From NCBI GenBank assembly GCA_900317125.1, contig ONFR01000004.1, positions 1 to 64,000 of the forward strand: DNA of 64,000 nt, in the 5' to 3' direction. This stretch comes from an uncultured Bacteroidales bacterium (lineage in GTDB: Bacteria; Bacteroidota; Bacteroidia; Bacteroidales; P3). A model generated the notes under the pieces. The model searched no databases. It was not told where the DNA came from and saw nothing but the letters and a program-made list of their open reading frames with translations. Below are positions 32,533 to 41,574 of this stretch, one piece after another. The first letter of the stretch is position 1; every line of letters begins with the position of its first letter. The position numbers were made by a program, and so were the translations under genes.

Positions 32533-34035
32533 ATGACCCATTATATCAATCCCGACGAGCGTCTCACCATCGCCAAGATTCGTGAAATCGTCGAAGGCCA
32601 TCAGACCCTCGCCCTCAGCGACGAGGCCAAACGTCGCATCCAGAAATGCCGCGACTACCTCAACAAGAAGATGGAAACCCAGAAGGTACCCATTTACGGT
32701 GTCACCACCGGTTTCGGTTCCCTCTGCAACATCTCCATCAGCAAAGAGCAGCTCAGCCAGCTGCAGAAGAACCTCGTCATGAGCCACGCCTGCGGTGTTG
32801 GCGACGAAGTACCTGCCGAGGTCGTCCGTCTCATGCTCCTGCTCAAAGCCCTGAACTTCTGCTTCGGCTACAGCGGTGCCCAGTTGCAGACCGTCCAGCG
32901 TCTCATCGACTGCTACAACAACGACGTTCTCCCCATCGTCTACCAGCAGGGCAGCCTTGGTGCCAGCGGCGACCTCTGCCCCCTGGCCAACCTCATGCTC
33001 CCCGCCATCCTCGGCCTTGGCGACGTATATTGGAAAGGCCGTCGCTGCGATGTGAAGGAAGTATACGACACGCTTGGATGGCAACCCATCGAACTGCAGA
33101 GCAAAGAGGGTCTCGCCCTCCTCAACGGCACCCAGTTCATGAGCAGCTACGCCGTGTGGTGTGTCCTCAAAGCCCAGCGTCTCAGCCGTCAGGCCGACAT
33201 GCTCCTCTCCCTCAGCCTCGACGCTTTCGATGGCCGCATTGAGCCTTTCTACGAGAGCCTGCATCTGGTGCGTCCCCACAAAGGACAGCTCGAAACCGCC
33301 GCCGCCGTCCGCAAATACACCGAGGGCAGCCAGATTATCTCCCGCCACAAAGAGCACGTGCAGGATCCCTATAGCTTCCGCTGCGCTCCCCAGGTACACG
33401 GTGCCGCCAAGGACACCATCGCCTATGTAGCCTCTGTGGTCGAGACCGAAATCAACTCCACCACCGACAACCCCATTGTCCTCCCCGACGAAGACATGGT
33501 CATCTCTGGCGGTCATTTCCACGGTGAACCCATGGCCATGGTACTCGACTTCCTCGCCATTGCCGTGGCAGAACTCGGCAGCATCAGCGAGCGCCGCACC
33601 TACCAGCTTATCGACGCCAAACGTGGTCTGCCCAGCTTCCTTGTCGCCAAACCCGGCCTCAACAGCGGCTTCATGATTCCGCAGTACGCTGCCGCCTCCA
33701 TCGTCAGCCAGAACAAACAGCTCTGCTCCCCCTGCAGTGTCGACAGCATCCCCAGCAGCCAGAACCAGGAAGACCTCGTCAGCATGGGCGGCAACGCTGC
33801 CACAAAGTGCTATAAGGTCATGGAAAACACCGAGCGCGTCATGGCCATCGAGCTTTTCGATGCCGCCCAGGCACTCGACTTCCGTCACCAGGAAGGTCTC
33901 AAGAGCAGCCCCTTCATCGAGGGTCTTGTGGCCGACTATCGCAAGTGCGTGAACTTTGTCGACATCGACCAAATCATGTACAAGCACATACACGCCAGCG
34001 TCCGCTTCCTGCAGGAAATGAAACTCGACTGGTAG
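32533..34035 (+). CDS. hutH: Histidine ammonia-lyase
   Basis: A 500-aa enzyme that converts histidine to urocanate and ammonia, the first step of histidine breakdown. The electrophilic MIO cofactor forms from Ala144-Ser145-Gly146 in GSLGASGDLCPLAN. Tyr55 in YGVTTGFGSL and the SSQNQEDLVSMGG loop complete the active site. The length and C-terminus match the family. No hutU or hutI adjoins it; the last pathway enzyme, FtcD, is elsewhere in this window. A strong terminator follows at 34059-34094. Confidence 0.95.
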   Translation: MTHYINPDERLTIAKIREIVEGHQTLALSDEAKRRIQKCRDYLNKKMETQKVPIYGVTTGFGSLCNISISKEQLSQLQKNLVMSHACGVGDEVPAEVVRLMLLLKALNFCFGYSGAQLQTVQRLIDCYNNDVLPIVYQQGSLGASGDLCPLANLMLPAILGLGDVYWKGRRCDVKEVYDTLGWQPIELQSKEGLALLNGTQFMSSYAVWCVLKAQRLSRQADMLLSLSLDAFDGRIEPFYESLHLVRPHKGQLETAAAVRKYTEGSQIISRHKEHVQDPYSFRCAPQVHGAAKDTIAYVASVVETEINSTTDNPIVLPDEDMVISGGHFHGEPMAMVLDFLAIAVAELGSISERRTYQLIDAKRGLPSFLVAKPGLNSGFMIPQYAAASIVSQNKQLCSPCSVDSIPSSQNQEDLVSMGGNAATKCYKVMENTERVMAIELFDAAQALDFRHQEGLKSSPFIEGLVADYRKCVNFVDIDQIMYKHIHASVRFLQEMKLDW

Positions 34036-34058
34036 CAATCCCACATCCTGTAATATCA

Positions 34059-34094
34059 AGAGACACAAGTGCAGACTTGTGTCTCTCGCTTTTT
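34059..34094 (+). terminator. hutH terminator
   Basis: AGAGACACAAGT pairs perfectly with ACTTGTGTCTCT around a GCAG loop, followed by CGCTTTTT. It begins 24 bases after the hutH stop. Confidence 0.93.
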
Positions 34095-34150
34095 ATCCCC
34101 AATCGGTCAAATCGAAACCCTAATAATCATTTTTCTAAAGCCCACAACAT

Positions 34151-34186
34151 GAAAAAAGCCTTGCAGAAAAGAAGTTCCTGCAAGGC
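34151..34186 (-). terminator. Terminator of the 34222 lipoprotein gene
   Basis: On the minus strand GCCTTGCAG (34178-34186) pairs with CTGCAAGGC (34158-34166) and is followed by six T residues (34152-34157). Confidence 0.9.
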
Positions 34187-34221
34187 CAAAAGCATGATAT
34201 TTAATGATTGATTGTTGTTGA

Positions 34222-35004
34222 CTATTTTACATCTTGAACCAAACGTACAGCGAAGCCGGGATAGCGGTGGGTGTAGCACATCACCCCCAATTCTTTTGAC
34301 AGGGCAGTGAAACCGAAACCCCACGCACCGTTGACGAAGTCGCCCGTTGATGTCCAGTAACGTCCAGGCGACCATAATGAAACAAACGACGCTCCTTCGC
34401 GGTAGCCGGAAGCAGGCAGGAACACAGCACCGGCATCCTCCATTTTCTTCCACGTGTAGCCTCTGTAATCGTTGCTGTCAATGTAATTCACTCCAGGGAA
34501 GAACAAGCAGCTGTCGGGCAGCGTCCACATATCAGGCAACAGAATGATACCGGTTTTGTTTTCCACCCTGCCTATGGCATACTTCTTCTTGGCATCGGGT
34601 CTTCCTTTCAATATGTATTTCCATTCGTCCTTGTTCAAGGTGCGCCAACTGCCACCCAGTTTCGTACCCCAGTCCTCAAACGTGGCATAATCCTCATCCT
34701 TCTCGGTATAGAGCATAGGATTGTTTGCCGTTCCCCATCCAAAAAGGTCGATATCGCCATGATAGTTGGGTTTGTCTATCGAGTCGTTATACCCACCGGT
34801 GAAATCCCACTGGTTTTCATACATGGCAAACGTCTTGGTCAGCACGTTATAGTATACATTGCCCTTGGCGAATTTTACCTGACGGCCTCCGCCCACGGAG
34901 AATCCTCCTGCCACCATAACTTCTTTCTTGCAACCTGTTGTAACCACAGCCAACAGAGCCAATGCTACAATTTTTGTCAGTGATAAAACACCTTTTTTTG
35001 TCAT
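34222..35004 (-). CDS. Lipoprotein with a FISUMP-like domain, paralogue of 10401
   Basis: A 260-aa lipoprotein (lipobox ending TTGC near residue 25). It repeats the block order of the protein at 10401-11267: VKFAKGNVYYN near 48, DIDLFGWGTANN near 85, KDEWKYILKG near 127, GIILLPDMWTLP, GAVFLPASGYREG near 197, RYWTS and AVRLVQDVK at the end. Both are probably envelope-attached members of one family with unknown activity. It has its own promoter (35107-35135) and terminator (34151-34186), so it is expressed singly. Confidence 0.75.
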   Translation of the reverse strand: MTKKGVLSLTKIVALALLAVVTTGCKKEVMVAGGFSVGGGRQVKFAKGNVYYNVLTKTFAMYENQWDFTGGYNDSIDKPNYHGDIDLFGWGTANNPMLYTEKDEDYATFEDWGTKLGGSWRTLNKDEWKYILKGRPDAKKKYAIGRVENKTGIILLPDMWTLPDSCLFFPGVNYIDSNDYRGYTWKKMEDAGAVFLPASGYREGASFVSLWSPGRYWTSTGDFVNGAWGFGFTALSKELGVMCYTHRYPGFAVRLVQDVK

Positions 35005-35106
35005 AATAATTTCGTTTTATGTCGTTTTATATCTTTATGTTTCACAACTCTATAACGTGACGATGACCCATCGCCGCCGCTACAGTTCCGTTTCGTTTTA
35101 CAACTG

Positions 35107-35135
35107 CAAAGATACGATTTATTTTTGAATTGCAA
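35107..35135 (-). promoter_or_regulatory. Promoter of the 34222 lipoprotein gene
   Basis: On the minus strand TTG (35133-35135) and TATCTTTG (35107-35114) are 18 bp apart. The leader to the ATG at 35004 is about 95 bases. The remainder of the 35005-35511 gap holds a terminator (35393-35427) and no gene. Confidence 0.7.
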
Positions 35136-35392
35136 CATTTTTTTAACGCAAATCATACGGGCATGGTCTGCCCCCACCGCAGTGCCGGGAAGTTTCAGCC
35201 GTCGGCATGCCACGACCCACTAGGGTCGTTCAATCCCGGCTCGATGCTGCCTGCTTCCCGGCTGGTTATCCGTTATCATGTCGAGTAACGATGCTATAAC
35301 GATACTTAAACGATGCAGGTTTGAACGGCTCCTCTCCGTAGCGTGGGAAAATCGTTGCCGCAACACGGTGCATGGATCTGCTGTCAACAAAA

Positions 35393-35427
35393 CGAAGGTG
35401 TCCCGTCTTTTCGTCGGGACACCTTCG
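35393..35427 (-). terminator. Terminator of the polA-LRR gene run
   Basis: CGAAGGTGTCCCG (35393-35405) pairs perfectly over 13 bp with CGGGACACCTTCG (35415-35427); read on the minus strand it is followed by TTTTGTTG. It is the only strong terminator after the leftward run that starts at lpdA. Confidence 0.88.
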
Positions 35428-35511
35428 AGTTATAAAACATAACGCCTGACTCTATCCTATGGTTCATACCGATGTCCTTCGTAGGAATGAGTCTGTTGGG
35501 GTTATGATTTC

Positions 35512-36282
35512 TTACATTGACTGGATGGCATACTGCCCCCAGATGTAGGAGGCTTTGTAAGCGGGGAAGTACTGATTGATGACATAGATGGGTATCTCGC
35601 GGCCGAAAGCAGGAGCACATTCGGGTTCAGGGGGTACAGGACCGAAGAAGGTGACACTCTTCAGCTGCTCGTAGCCGTCGAAGGCATGGCACCCGATGGT
35701 GATAACAGAGGCGGGGATGAGGAAGTCCGTGGCTGCCTTGCAGTTCATGAAGGTGCCTTCAGGAATCTCGGTGAGGCCGTGGGATATGACAAAATGGCGC
35801 ACATTGTCGCAGTCCTTGAAGACATAGGTGCCCATCTCGGTGACAGAGTTGGGCATGACCACGTCAATAAGCGAGGTGCAGCCTTCGAAAGCGCTGCCAC
35901 CGATATAGGTGAGCGTCTTGGGCATAAGGATGACGCGGAGGTCGGTGCAGCGGTAGAAAGCACGCTCGCCCACAAAGAACATGGTGGTGGGAAGCTCCAC
36001 ACCCTGGATGCGGATGCAGTTGGCGAAGGCCTCGTCGGCGATGCCTGTGACGACATAATTCTGGTCGTTGTATTTCACGGTGCGGGGCACTTTGATGTAG
36101 CCGCCCAGCAACTCGGGGTTCTGATTGTTGTACCATACATTCACTTCGCCGTAGTCGATGATTTTGTAATGCAGCACCTGTCCGGTGGAGCATACGGCGG
36201 AGAAGTCGGCCTTCTGGTCAGCCTGGGCAAAGACGGGGCTTGTCAGCAGGACAAGCAGGATGATGTTGATGACTTTTTTCAT
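35512..36282 (-). CDS. Exported BspA-type leucine-rich repeat protein
   Basis: A 256-aa secreted protein with a signal peptide (MKKVINIILLVLLTSPVFAQ). From about residue 75 it carries LRR_5 repeats of the BspA/Treponema type with the recurring pattern I.D.AF..C..L..V..P..V..IG: ITGIADEAFANCI, VGERAFYRCTDLRVILMPKTL, IGGSAFEGCTSLIDVVMPNSV, GTYVFKDCDNVRHFVIS and later units. The C-terminal 40 residues are not repetitive. These repeats bind proteins or glycans at the surface. It lies 53 bases after polA and before a terminator. Confidence 0.85.
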   Translation of the reverse strand: MKKVINIILLVLLTSPVFAQADQKADFSAVCSTGQVLHYKIIDYGEVNVWYNNQNPELLGGYIKVPRTVKYNDQNYVVTGIADEAFANCIRIQGVELPTTMFFVGERAFYRCTDLRVILMPKTLTYIGGSAFEGCTSLIDVVMPNSVTEMGTYVFKDCDNVRHFVISHGLTEIPEGTFMNCKAATDFLIPASVITIGCHAFDGYEQLKSVTFFGPVPPEPECAPAFGREIPIYVINQYFPAYKASYIWGQYAIQSM

Positions 36283-36335
36283 GGGTTATTGGGGTTTATT
36301 CGGATTACACTTTATTCGGGTTAAACGATAAGGGA

Positions 36336-39011
36336 TTAATGAGCCTCAAGCCAGTTGTTGCCGATGCCTATGCCCACCTCGACGGGGATGGACAGTGGCA
36401 GGGCGTTGGTCATGGCCTCGAGAACGATGGCCTGCACCTGCTCTTGCTCGGTTTTGTAGCAATCGAAGACCAATTCGTCGTGTACCTGAAGAATCATTCT
36501 TGAGCGCAGACCCAGCTGACAAAACTGGCGGTGGATGTTGATCATGGCTATCTTGATCATATCGGCCGAAGTGCCTTGTATGGGCATGTTGACTGCATTT
36601 CGCTCGGCGAAACTGCGAGCAGAGGCGTTGCGCGAGTTAATGTCGGCCAGGTAGCGGCGACGGCCCAGCAGGGTCTGGGCGTAGCCATGCTCGTGGGCGA
36701 AGGCAATATTGGTATCGATATAATGTTTAATGTCGGGATATTGGGCGAAATACTCGTCGATGAGGGCGGAGGCCTCTTTGCGCGGAATGCCCAGCTGCTC
36801 GCTGAGCCCGAAGGCGCTGATGCCGTAGATGATGCCGAAGTTGACCGACTTGGCATTACGCCGCAGGTCCTTGGAGACCTCGTCGATGGGCATACCATAG
36901 ATTTTGGCTGCCGTGGCGGCGTGGATGTCGTAGTGGTTGGCAAAGGCGTCGATCATGTGGCGGTCGTTGGCCAGTGAGGCGATGATGCGCAGCTCGATTT
37001 GTGAGTAGTCGGCGGCCAGGAGCACATAGTCGTCGTTGCGGGCGACAAAGGCTTTGCGTATCTCACGTCCGCGCTCGGTGCGGATAGGGATATTCTGCAG
37101 GTTGGGATTGCTGGAGGAGAGACGTCCCGTGGCGGTGACGGTCTGGTTGTAGACGGTATGCAGGCGACCGGTGGCAGGGTTGATGAGTTTGGGGAAGCTA
37201 TCGAGATAGGTGCCGATAAGCTTGTTGAGCGAACGGTACTCGAGGATGAGGGGGATGATGGGGTGTTTGTCTTTCAACTTGACAAGGACATCTTCGGCTG
37301 TGGAATACTGCTTGGTGGCAGTACGCGGAGGCTTGTCGGTGACATTGAGCCGCTCGTACAGCACTTCGCCCAGCTGTTTGGGTGAGGAGACGTTGAACGT
37401 CCCTCCGGCCAGGACGAATATTTGGTGCTCGATATTGTCGCGCTCGGCGGAGAGTTTGGCAGAGTATTCTTTGAGTGCATCGACATCGATGCGCACACCC
37501 TCTACCTCCATGCTGACGAGCACGTCCACGAGTGGCAACTCGACATCGGTATATAGCTTGCGCATACCTGTGTCGGAGAGCTGGGCGGCCATGAGAGGAT
37601 ACAGCTGCCAGAGGATGGCTGCGGACTCAACGTTGTCGGCGGGGCTGTAGCCCAGAATGCCGAGGGCGATGCTCTCGAGGGTATGGCGGGCCTCGGGGTC
37701 GAGGAGGTAATGGACAAGCTGCACATCGAATACATCGCCTGCGATGTCGATGTCGAGTTCGCGGAGCATGTATTTGAGGGCTTTGAGGTCGTAGCAGAGT
37801 TTGAGGGTGCCGGGACGTTGCAGGAGGGTACGGAGGGCAGCAATGTCGATGTCCCCCACCAGCGCGGTGTAGACAGTGTCGGCATTGAATGCCACCACAA
37901 TAGTTGCGCCGGAGACAAAGACGGCCACATCGCCGTTGTCAGGCAAACGGTCGAGGGTGCGGATATCAAGGGGACGGCTTGGGTCGACGGCAGGGGTGTC
38001 GAAGAGGGTGGGTTGTTCGAAAAGGGTCGGCTGGAGGTCGGTGGCAGCCTTGGTGGCAGATGCTGCGGGTTTGCTAATCCGCGGTGCCTGGGCGGCCTTG
38101 GCGAAACGCTGCGCCTCGGAAGGGTCGGATACGGAGAGGTCGGTATAGATGCGCTTGGAGAGATTGCGGAATTCGAGTTCGGTGAAGAGTTCCTGAAGGG
38201 CGGCATAGTCGGGTTTCTGTACCCTGAACATCTCCTCGCTGAGGGTGAGGGGTGCATCGAGGACAATGGTGGCGAGCTGTTTGCTGAACAGTGCCTGCTC
38301 GGAATACTGCTGCACGAGACCGCGAATCTTGTCGTTCTTGATTTCCTCGGCATGGGTGACCATGTTCTCGATGGAGCCGAACTGGGCGATGAGTTTCTTG
38401 GCTGTCTTCTCCCCCACCCCGGGAATGCCGGGGATGTTGTCGGAGGCGTCGCCCCAAAGGCCGAGCAAGTCGATGACCTGCTGACAGCAGTCGACATTGA
38501 ATTTCTCTTTCACCTCCTCAACACCCATGAGCTGGTCGGGTTTGCCCATGCGCCCGAAACGATAGATGTAGACATGCGGGGTGACCAACTGGCCGAAGTC
38601 CTTGTCGGGGGTGACCATGATGACTTGGTCGAATCCCTGGGTCTCAGCCCAATGGGAGGCGGTGCCGATCACATCATCGGCTTCATAACCTTCGCATGTG
38701 ATGATGGGGATGTTGAAGGCAGAGATGATGCTGCGGATGTAGGGCAGCCCCACTTGTATGGCTTCGGGCATGGCTTCGCGGTTGGCTTTGTATTCCTCGT
38801 ACATCTTGTGGCGGAAAGTGGGTTTCTGCAAGTCGAAAGCCACAGCCATGTGTGTAGGCTGCAGTTTCTTGACGAGGTCGTAGAGCGTGGTGGTGAAACC
38901 CAGCACAGCCGAGGTGTTGACGCCCTTGGAATTGGTGCGGTTGGAGCCGCTGAGGGCGTAGTAGGCGCGATAGACCATCGCCATGCCGTCGAAGAGAACA
39001 AGCTTTTTCAT
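36336..39011 (-). CDS. polA: DNA polymerase I with a degenerate proofreading domain
   Basis: An 891-aa polymerase; the ATG at 39011 overlaps the pdxA TGA by one base (TGATG), and the base triplet before it is TTG. The 5'-nuclease domain is complete (LVLFDGMAMVYRAYYAL, EGYEADDVIGT, LLGLWGDASDNIPGIPGVG). The polymerase motifs are A DYSQIELRII, B RRNAKSVNFGIIYGISAFGL and C QVHDELVF. In the 3'-5' exonuclease domain, where proofreading enzymes have D-x-E, the sequence is AVFVSGATIVVAF, so proofreading is probably lost. It fills gaps and removes primers in repair and replication. Confidence 0.96.
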   Translation of the reverse strand: MKKLVLFDGMAMVYRAYYALSGSNRTNSKGVNTSAVLGFTTTLYDLVKKLQPTHMAVAFDLQKPTFRHKMYEEYKANREAMPEAIQVGLPYIRSIISAFNIPIITCEGYEADDVIGTASHWAETQGFDQVIMVTPDKDFGQLVTPHVYIYRFGRMGKPDQLMGVEEVKEKFNVDCCQQVIDLLGLWGDASDNIPGIPGVGEKTAKKLIAQFGSIENMVTHAEEIKNDKIRGLVQQYSEQALFSKQLATIVLDAPLTLSEEMFRVQKPDYAALQELFTELEFRNLSKRIYTDLSVSDPSEAQRFAKAAQAPRISKPAASATKAATDLQPTLFEQPTLFDTPAVDPSRPLDIRTLDRLPDNGDVAVFVSGATIVVAFNADTVYTALVGDIDIAALRTLLQRPGTLKLCYDLKALKYMLRELDIDIAGDVFDVQLVHYLLDPEARHTLESIALGILGYSPADNVESAAILWQLYPLMAAQLSDTGMRKLYTDVELPLVDVLVSMEVEGVRIDVDALKEYSAKLSAERDNIEHQIFVLAGGTFNVSSPKQLGEVLYERLNVTDKPPRTATKQYSTAEDVLVKLKDKHPIIPLILEYRSLNKLIGTYLDSFPKLINPATGRLHTVYNQTVTATGRLSSSNPNLQNIPIRTERGREIRKAFVARNDDYVLLAADYSQIELRIIASLANDRHMIDAFANHYDIHAATAAKIYGMPIDEVSKDLRRNAKSVNFGIIYGISAFGLSEQLGIPRKEASALIDEYFAQYPDIKHYIDTNIAFAHEHGYAQTLLGRRRYLADINSRNASARSFAERNAVNMPIQGTSADMIKIAMINIHRQFCQLGLRSRMILQVHDELVFDCYKTEQEQVQAIVLEAMTNALPLSIPVEVGIGIGNNWLEAH

Positions 39012-40054
39012 CAAGGAAGGGGATCGGCTGTTAGTTCGTCGTATTCTTTGCGATTGCGCAGTATCTTGCAGGCAAGGTATACGGCGCTGCGGAATGATTG
39101 CTCTGAGGCTTTGTCCTTGCCGGCAATGTCGAAGGCGGTGCCGTGGGCGGGGGATGTACGGACATAGGGCAATCCGGCGGTGAAGTTCACGCCCTCGGTG
39201 AATGACATGAGCTTGAAGGGTATGAGGCCCTGGTCGTGATAGAGTGCAAGGACTCCGTCGAATTTGTTGAATTCACTGCTGCCGAAGAAACCGTCGGAGG
39301 GATAGGGACCATAGGCGAGCACACCTTTCTCCTGCACCTCGTCGATGACGGGCTTAATGACGGTCTGATCCTGGCTGCCGATAACACCGTTGTCGCCGGC
39401 ATGAGGGTCGAGAGCGAGGACGGCTATCTTGGGCATGGGAATGCCGAAGTCGCGTTTCAGTGACTCGTTCATGAGCATAATCTTATCGTAAAGGAGATTG
39501 TGGGTGATGGCACCGGGGACATCCTTGAGGGCGAGATGGTTGGTGACAATGCCGATGCGGATGCGGTCGCACACCATAATCATCAGGCTGCTGCAACCGA
39601 ACTGGTGAGAAAGATACTCGGTGTGACCGGGGAAATCGAATTCGGCCGACTGGATATTCTTCTTGCTGATGGGGGCAGTGACCAACACATCAACATCGCC
39701 TTTCTTGAGGTCCTCGCAGGCACGTGCCAGCGACATGCGGGACTGCTCGCCTGCAACATCGGTGAGTTTTCCAATATCAATCTTCACCTCATCGTTGGTG
39801 AGGTTGATGACGTTGAACTTGCGGTCGACGGCTTCGTTGGCCGTATGGATGCCGTTGAAGTTCATATCCTGATGGAGTGCCAGGAGTTTCTTGTGGTAGG
39901 AGGCCACTTTGGTGGAGCCATAAAGAACTGGGGTGCAGAAGTCGTACATGCGGCTGTCGTTGAAGGTTTTGAGTATCACTTCGTAACCCACGCCGTTGAT
40001 GTCGCCCTGAGTGATGGCCAGACGCACCCTGTGGTTATTGTTTTTTTCTTCCAT
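39011..40054 (-). CDS. pdxA: 4-hydroxythreonine-4-phosphate dehydrogenase
   Basis: A 347-aa NAD-dependent enzyme of pyridoxal-5'-phosphate synthesis. It starts RLAITQGDINGVGYEVILKTF, slightly longer than the usual GDP-x-GIGPE opening. The metal-binding His residues are visible in GIVTNHLALKDV, VLALDPHAGDNG and LYHDQGLIPFK, and the phosphate-binding segment in DFPGHTEYLS. It oxidises 4-phosphohydroxy-L-threonine for PdxJ to use. Its stop overlaps the polA start (TGATG), so translation is coupled. Confidence 0.95.
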   Translation of the reverse strand: MEEKNNNHRVRLAITQGDINGVGYEVILKTFNDSRMYDFCTPVLYGSTKVASYHKKLLALHQDMNFNGIHTANEAVDRKFNVINLTNDEVKIDIGKLTDVAGEQSRMSLARACEDLKKGDVDVLVTAPISKKNIQSAEFDFPGHTEYLSHQFGCSSLMIMVCDRIRIGIVTNHLALKDVPGAITHNLLYDKIMLMNESLKRDFGIPMPKIAVLALDPHAGDNGVIGSQDQTVIKPVIDEVQEKGVLAYGPYPSDGFFGSSEFNKFDGVLALYHDQGLIPFKLMSFTEGVNFTAGLPYVRTSPAHGTAFDIAGKDKASEQSFRSAVYLACKILRNRKEYDELTADPLP

Positions 40055-40113
40055 ATATCTGTTAATATTGATTCAATTAATATAATATTGTTTGTTTCGC
40101 TAAGAAGCGACAG

Positions 40114-41571
40114 CTATTTGTCGGCCGGTTTGTTGAGGAGGTCGTATGTTTGAATGAATGCATAGAGCAGGCGTATGCCATAGCCCGATGCCCCGCAGGC
40201 AAAGTATTCCTGCTTCTTGGTGAAGTAGGCGACACCTGCAATGTCGAGGTGGATATAGGGGGTTTTGCGGGCAAAATGGGCGAGGAATTTGCCTGCAGTG
40301 ATGGTTCCAGCCTGAGGGATGCCGCAGTTCTTGATGTCGGCGACCTCGGATTTGATGAGCTCGTCGTATTCGGACCAGAAGGGGAATTCAGCCAGACGCT
40401 CGTACACCTTCTTGCCCACGATGCGGAGGAGGTTGAAGGCGTTCTCGGCATTCTGCTGCATGGCGGCAATGCCATAGGTGCCGATGGCGCGGACGGCAGC
40501 ACCGGTGAGGGTGGCTGCATCGATGACCAGCTCGGGGTCGTAGTTGCCGACAGCATAGGCGATGGCATCGGCAAGGATGATACGTCCCTCGGCGTCGGTA
40601 TTCACCACCTCGACGGTGGTGCCGTCGTACATGCGTATCACATCGTCGGCAGCATAGGCGTTGAAGCCCGGACGGTTGTCCGTAAGGGGCAGGAAGGCCA
40701 CAATGTGGACGGGCAGACGGTTGGCTGCGGCAGCAAAGAGGACTGAAGCCATGGTTGCAGCCCCGGCCATATCGGACTTCATCTCCTGCATGTAGTTGTC
40801 GGGCTTGATGTTGAGTCCGCCGGTGTCGTACATGATTCCTTTACCCACCAAGGCAAGGGGTTTGCTGTTCACCGCTTGGCCGGGATTGTATTCGAGCACA
40901 ACGAAGCGGGGCTCGTCCACACTGCCTTTGTTCACAGCGACGAGACCGCCCATGCGCAACGACTCTATCTGTTTTTTGTCGAAAACGGTGCAGTCAACAC
41001 CTGTTTCAGCGGCACGCTGCTGCAGCTGAGCGGCGAACGATTCGGCATTGAGGTCGGACACAGGTGTGTTGACCCACTCGCGACACTGGCGAATGCAATC
41101 CCAGAGGGTGACGAGGGGTTTCAACTCGTCGGGACTGAGGAAAGACTGGTCGATGGTCAGCTGCTCGATGTGGACGGGCTTCTCGGATTTATAGCGGTCG
41201 AAGGTATAGTCAGCAAGGAACAACCCTTCGGCAAAAGCCACCACCTCTTCGGGAATCACCCCCTCGCCGGTGAGCGACACTTGTGTCTGTTTTGCATTAC
41301 GGAGCATATCAACCACTTTGGCGGCAGAGCGGCGCAGGCGTTCCTGGCATTGGTCGGCATCGAGTTCGCTGTCGAAATTGACGATAAAAAGCTTGTATGG
41401 GAGGCGGTCGAATACGACAATTGTATCGGGTTCATCGACACGGCAGGTCTTCAGGTAGTCCAGTTCCTTCTTGCTGAGGGGCAGTGAGCGGTCTGCCACT
41501 ACGGTGCCGTAGAGGAATACCAGATTGCCCTCGTGGTCTTTGGGATTAATCTGTCCGATTTCGAATTTCAT
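40114..41571 (-). CDS. pepA: Leucyl aminopeptidase (M17)
   Basis: A 485-aa cytosolic aminopeptidase. The di-metal active site is intact in ALVGKGIMYDTGGLNIKPD (Lys and Asp), SDMAGAATM (Asp), and NTDAEGRIILADAIAYA (Asp, Glu and Arg). It removes N-terminal residues, preferring Leu, as a hexamer. The N-terminal 150 residues form the variable macro-like domain. It starts three bases after the stop codon of the truncated ABC exporter, so the two genes are cotranscribed. Confidence 0.94.
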   Translation of the reverse strand: MKFEIGQINPKDHEGNLVFLYGTVVADRSLPLSKKELDYLKTCRVDEPDTIVVFDRLPYKLFIVNFDSELDADQCQERLRRSAAKVVDMLRNAKQTQVSLTGEGVIPEEVVAFAEGLFLADYTFDRYKSEKPVHIEQLTIDQSFLSPDELKPLVTLWDCIRQCREWVNTPVSDLNAESFAAQLQQRAAETGVDCTVFDKKQIESLRMGGLVAVNKGSVDEPRFVVLEYNPGQAVNSKPLALVGKGIMYDTGGLNIKPDNYMQEMKSDMAGAATMASVLFAAAANRLPVHIVAFLPLTDNRPGFNAYAADDVIRMYDGTTVEVVNTDAEGRIILADAIAYAVGNYDPELVIDAATLTGAAVRAIGTYGIAAMQQNAENAFNLLRIVGKKVYERLAEFPFWSEYDELIKSEVADIKNCGIPQAGTITAGKFLAHFARKTPYIHLDIAGVAYFTKKQEYFACGASGYGIRLLYAFIQTYDLLNKPADK

Positions 41572-41574
41572 GGT

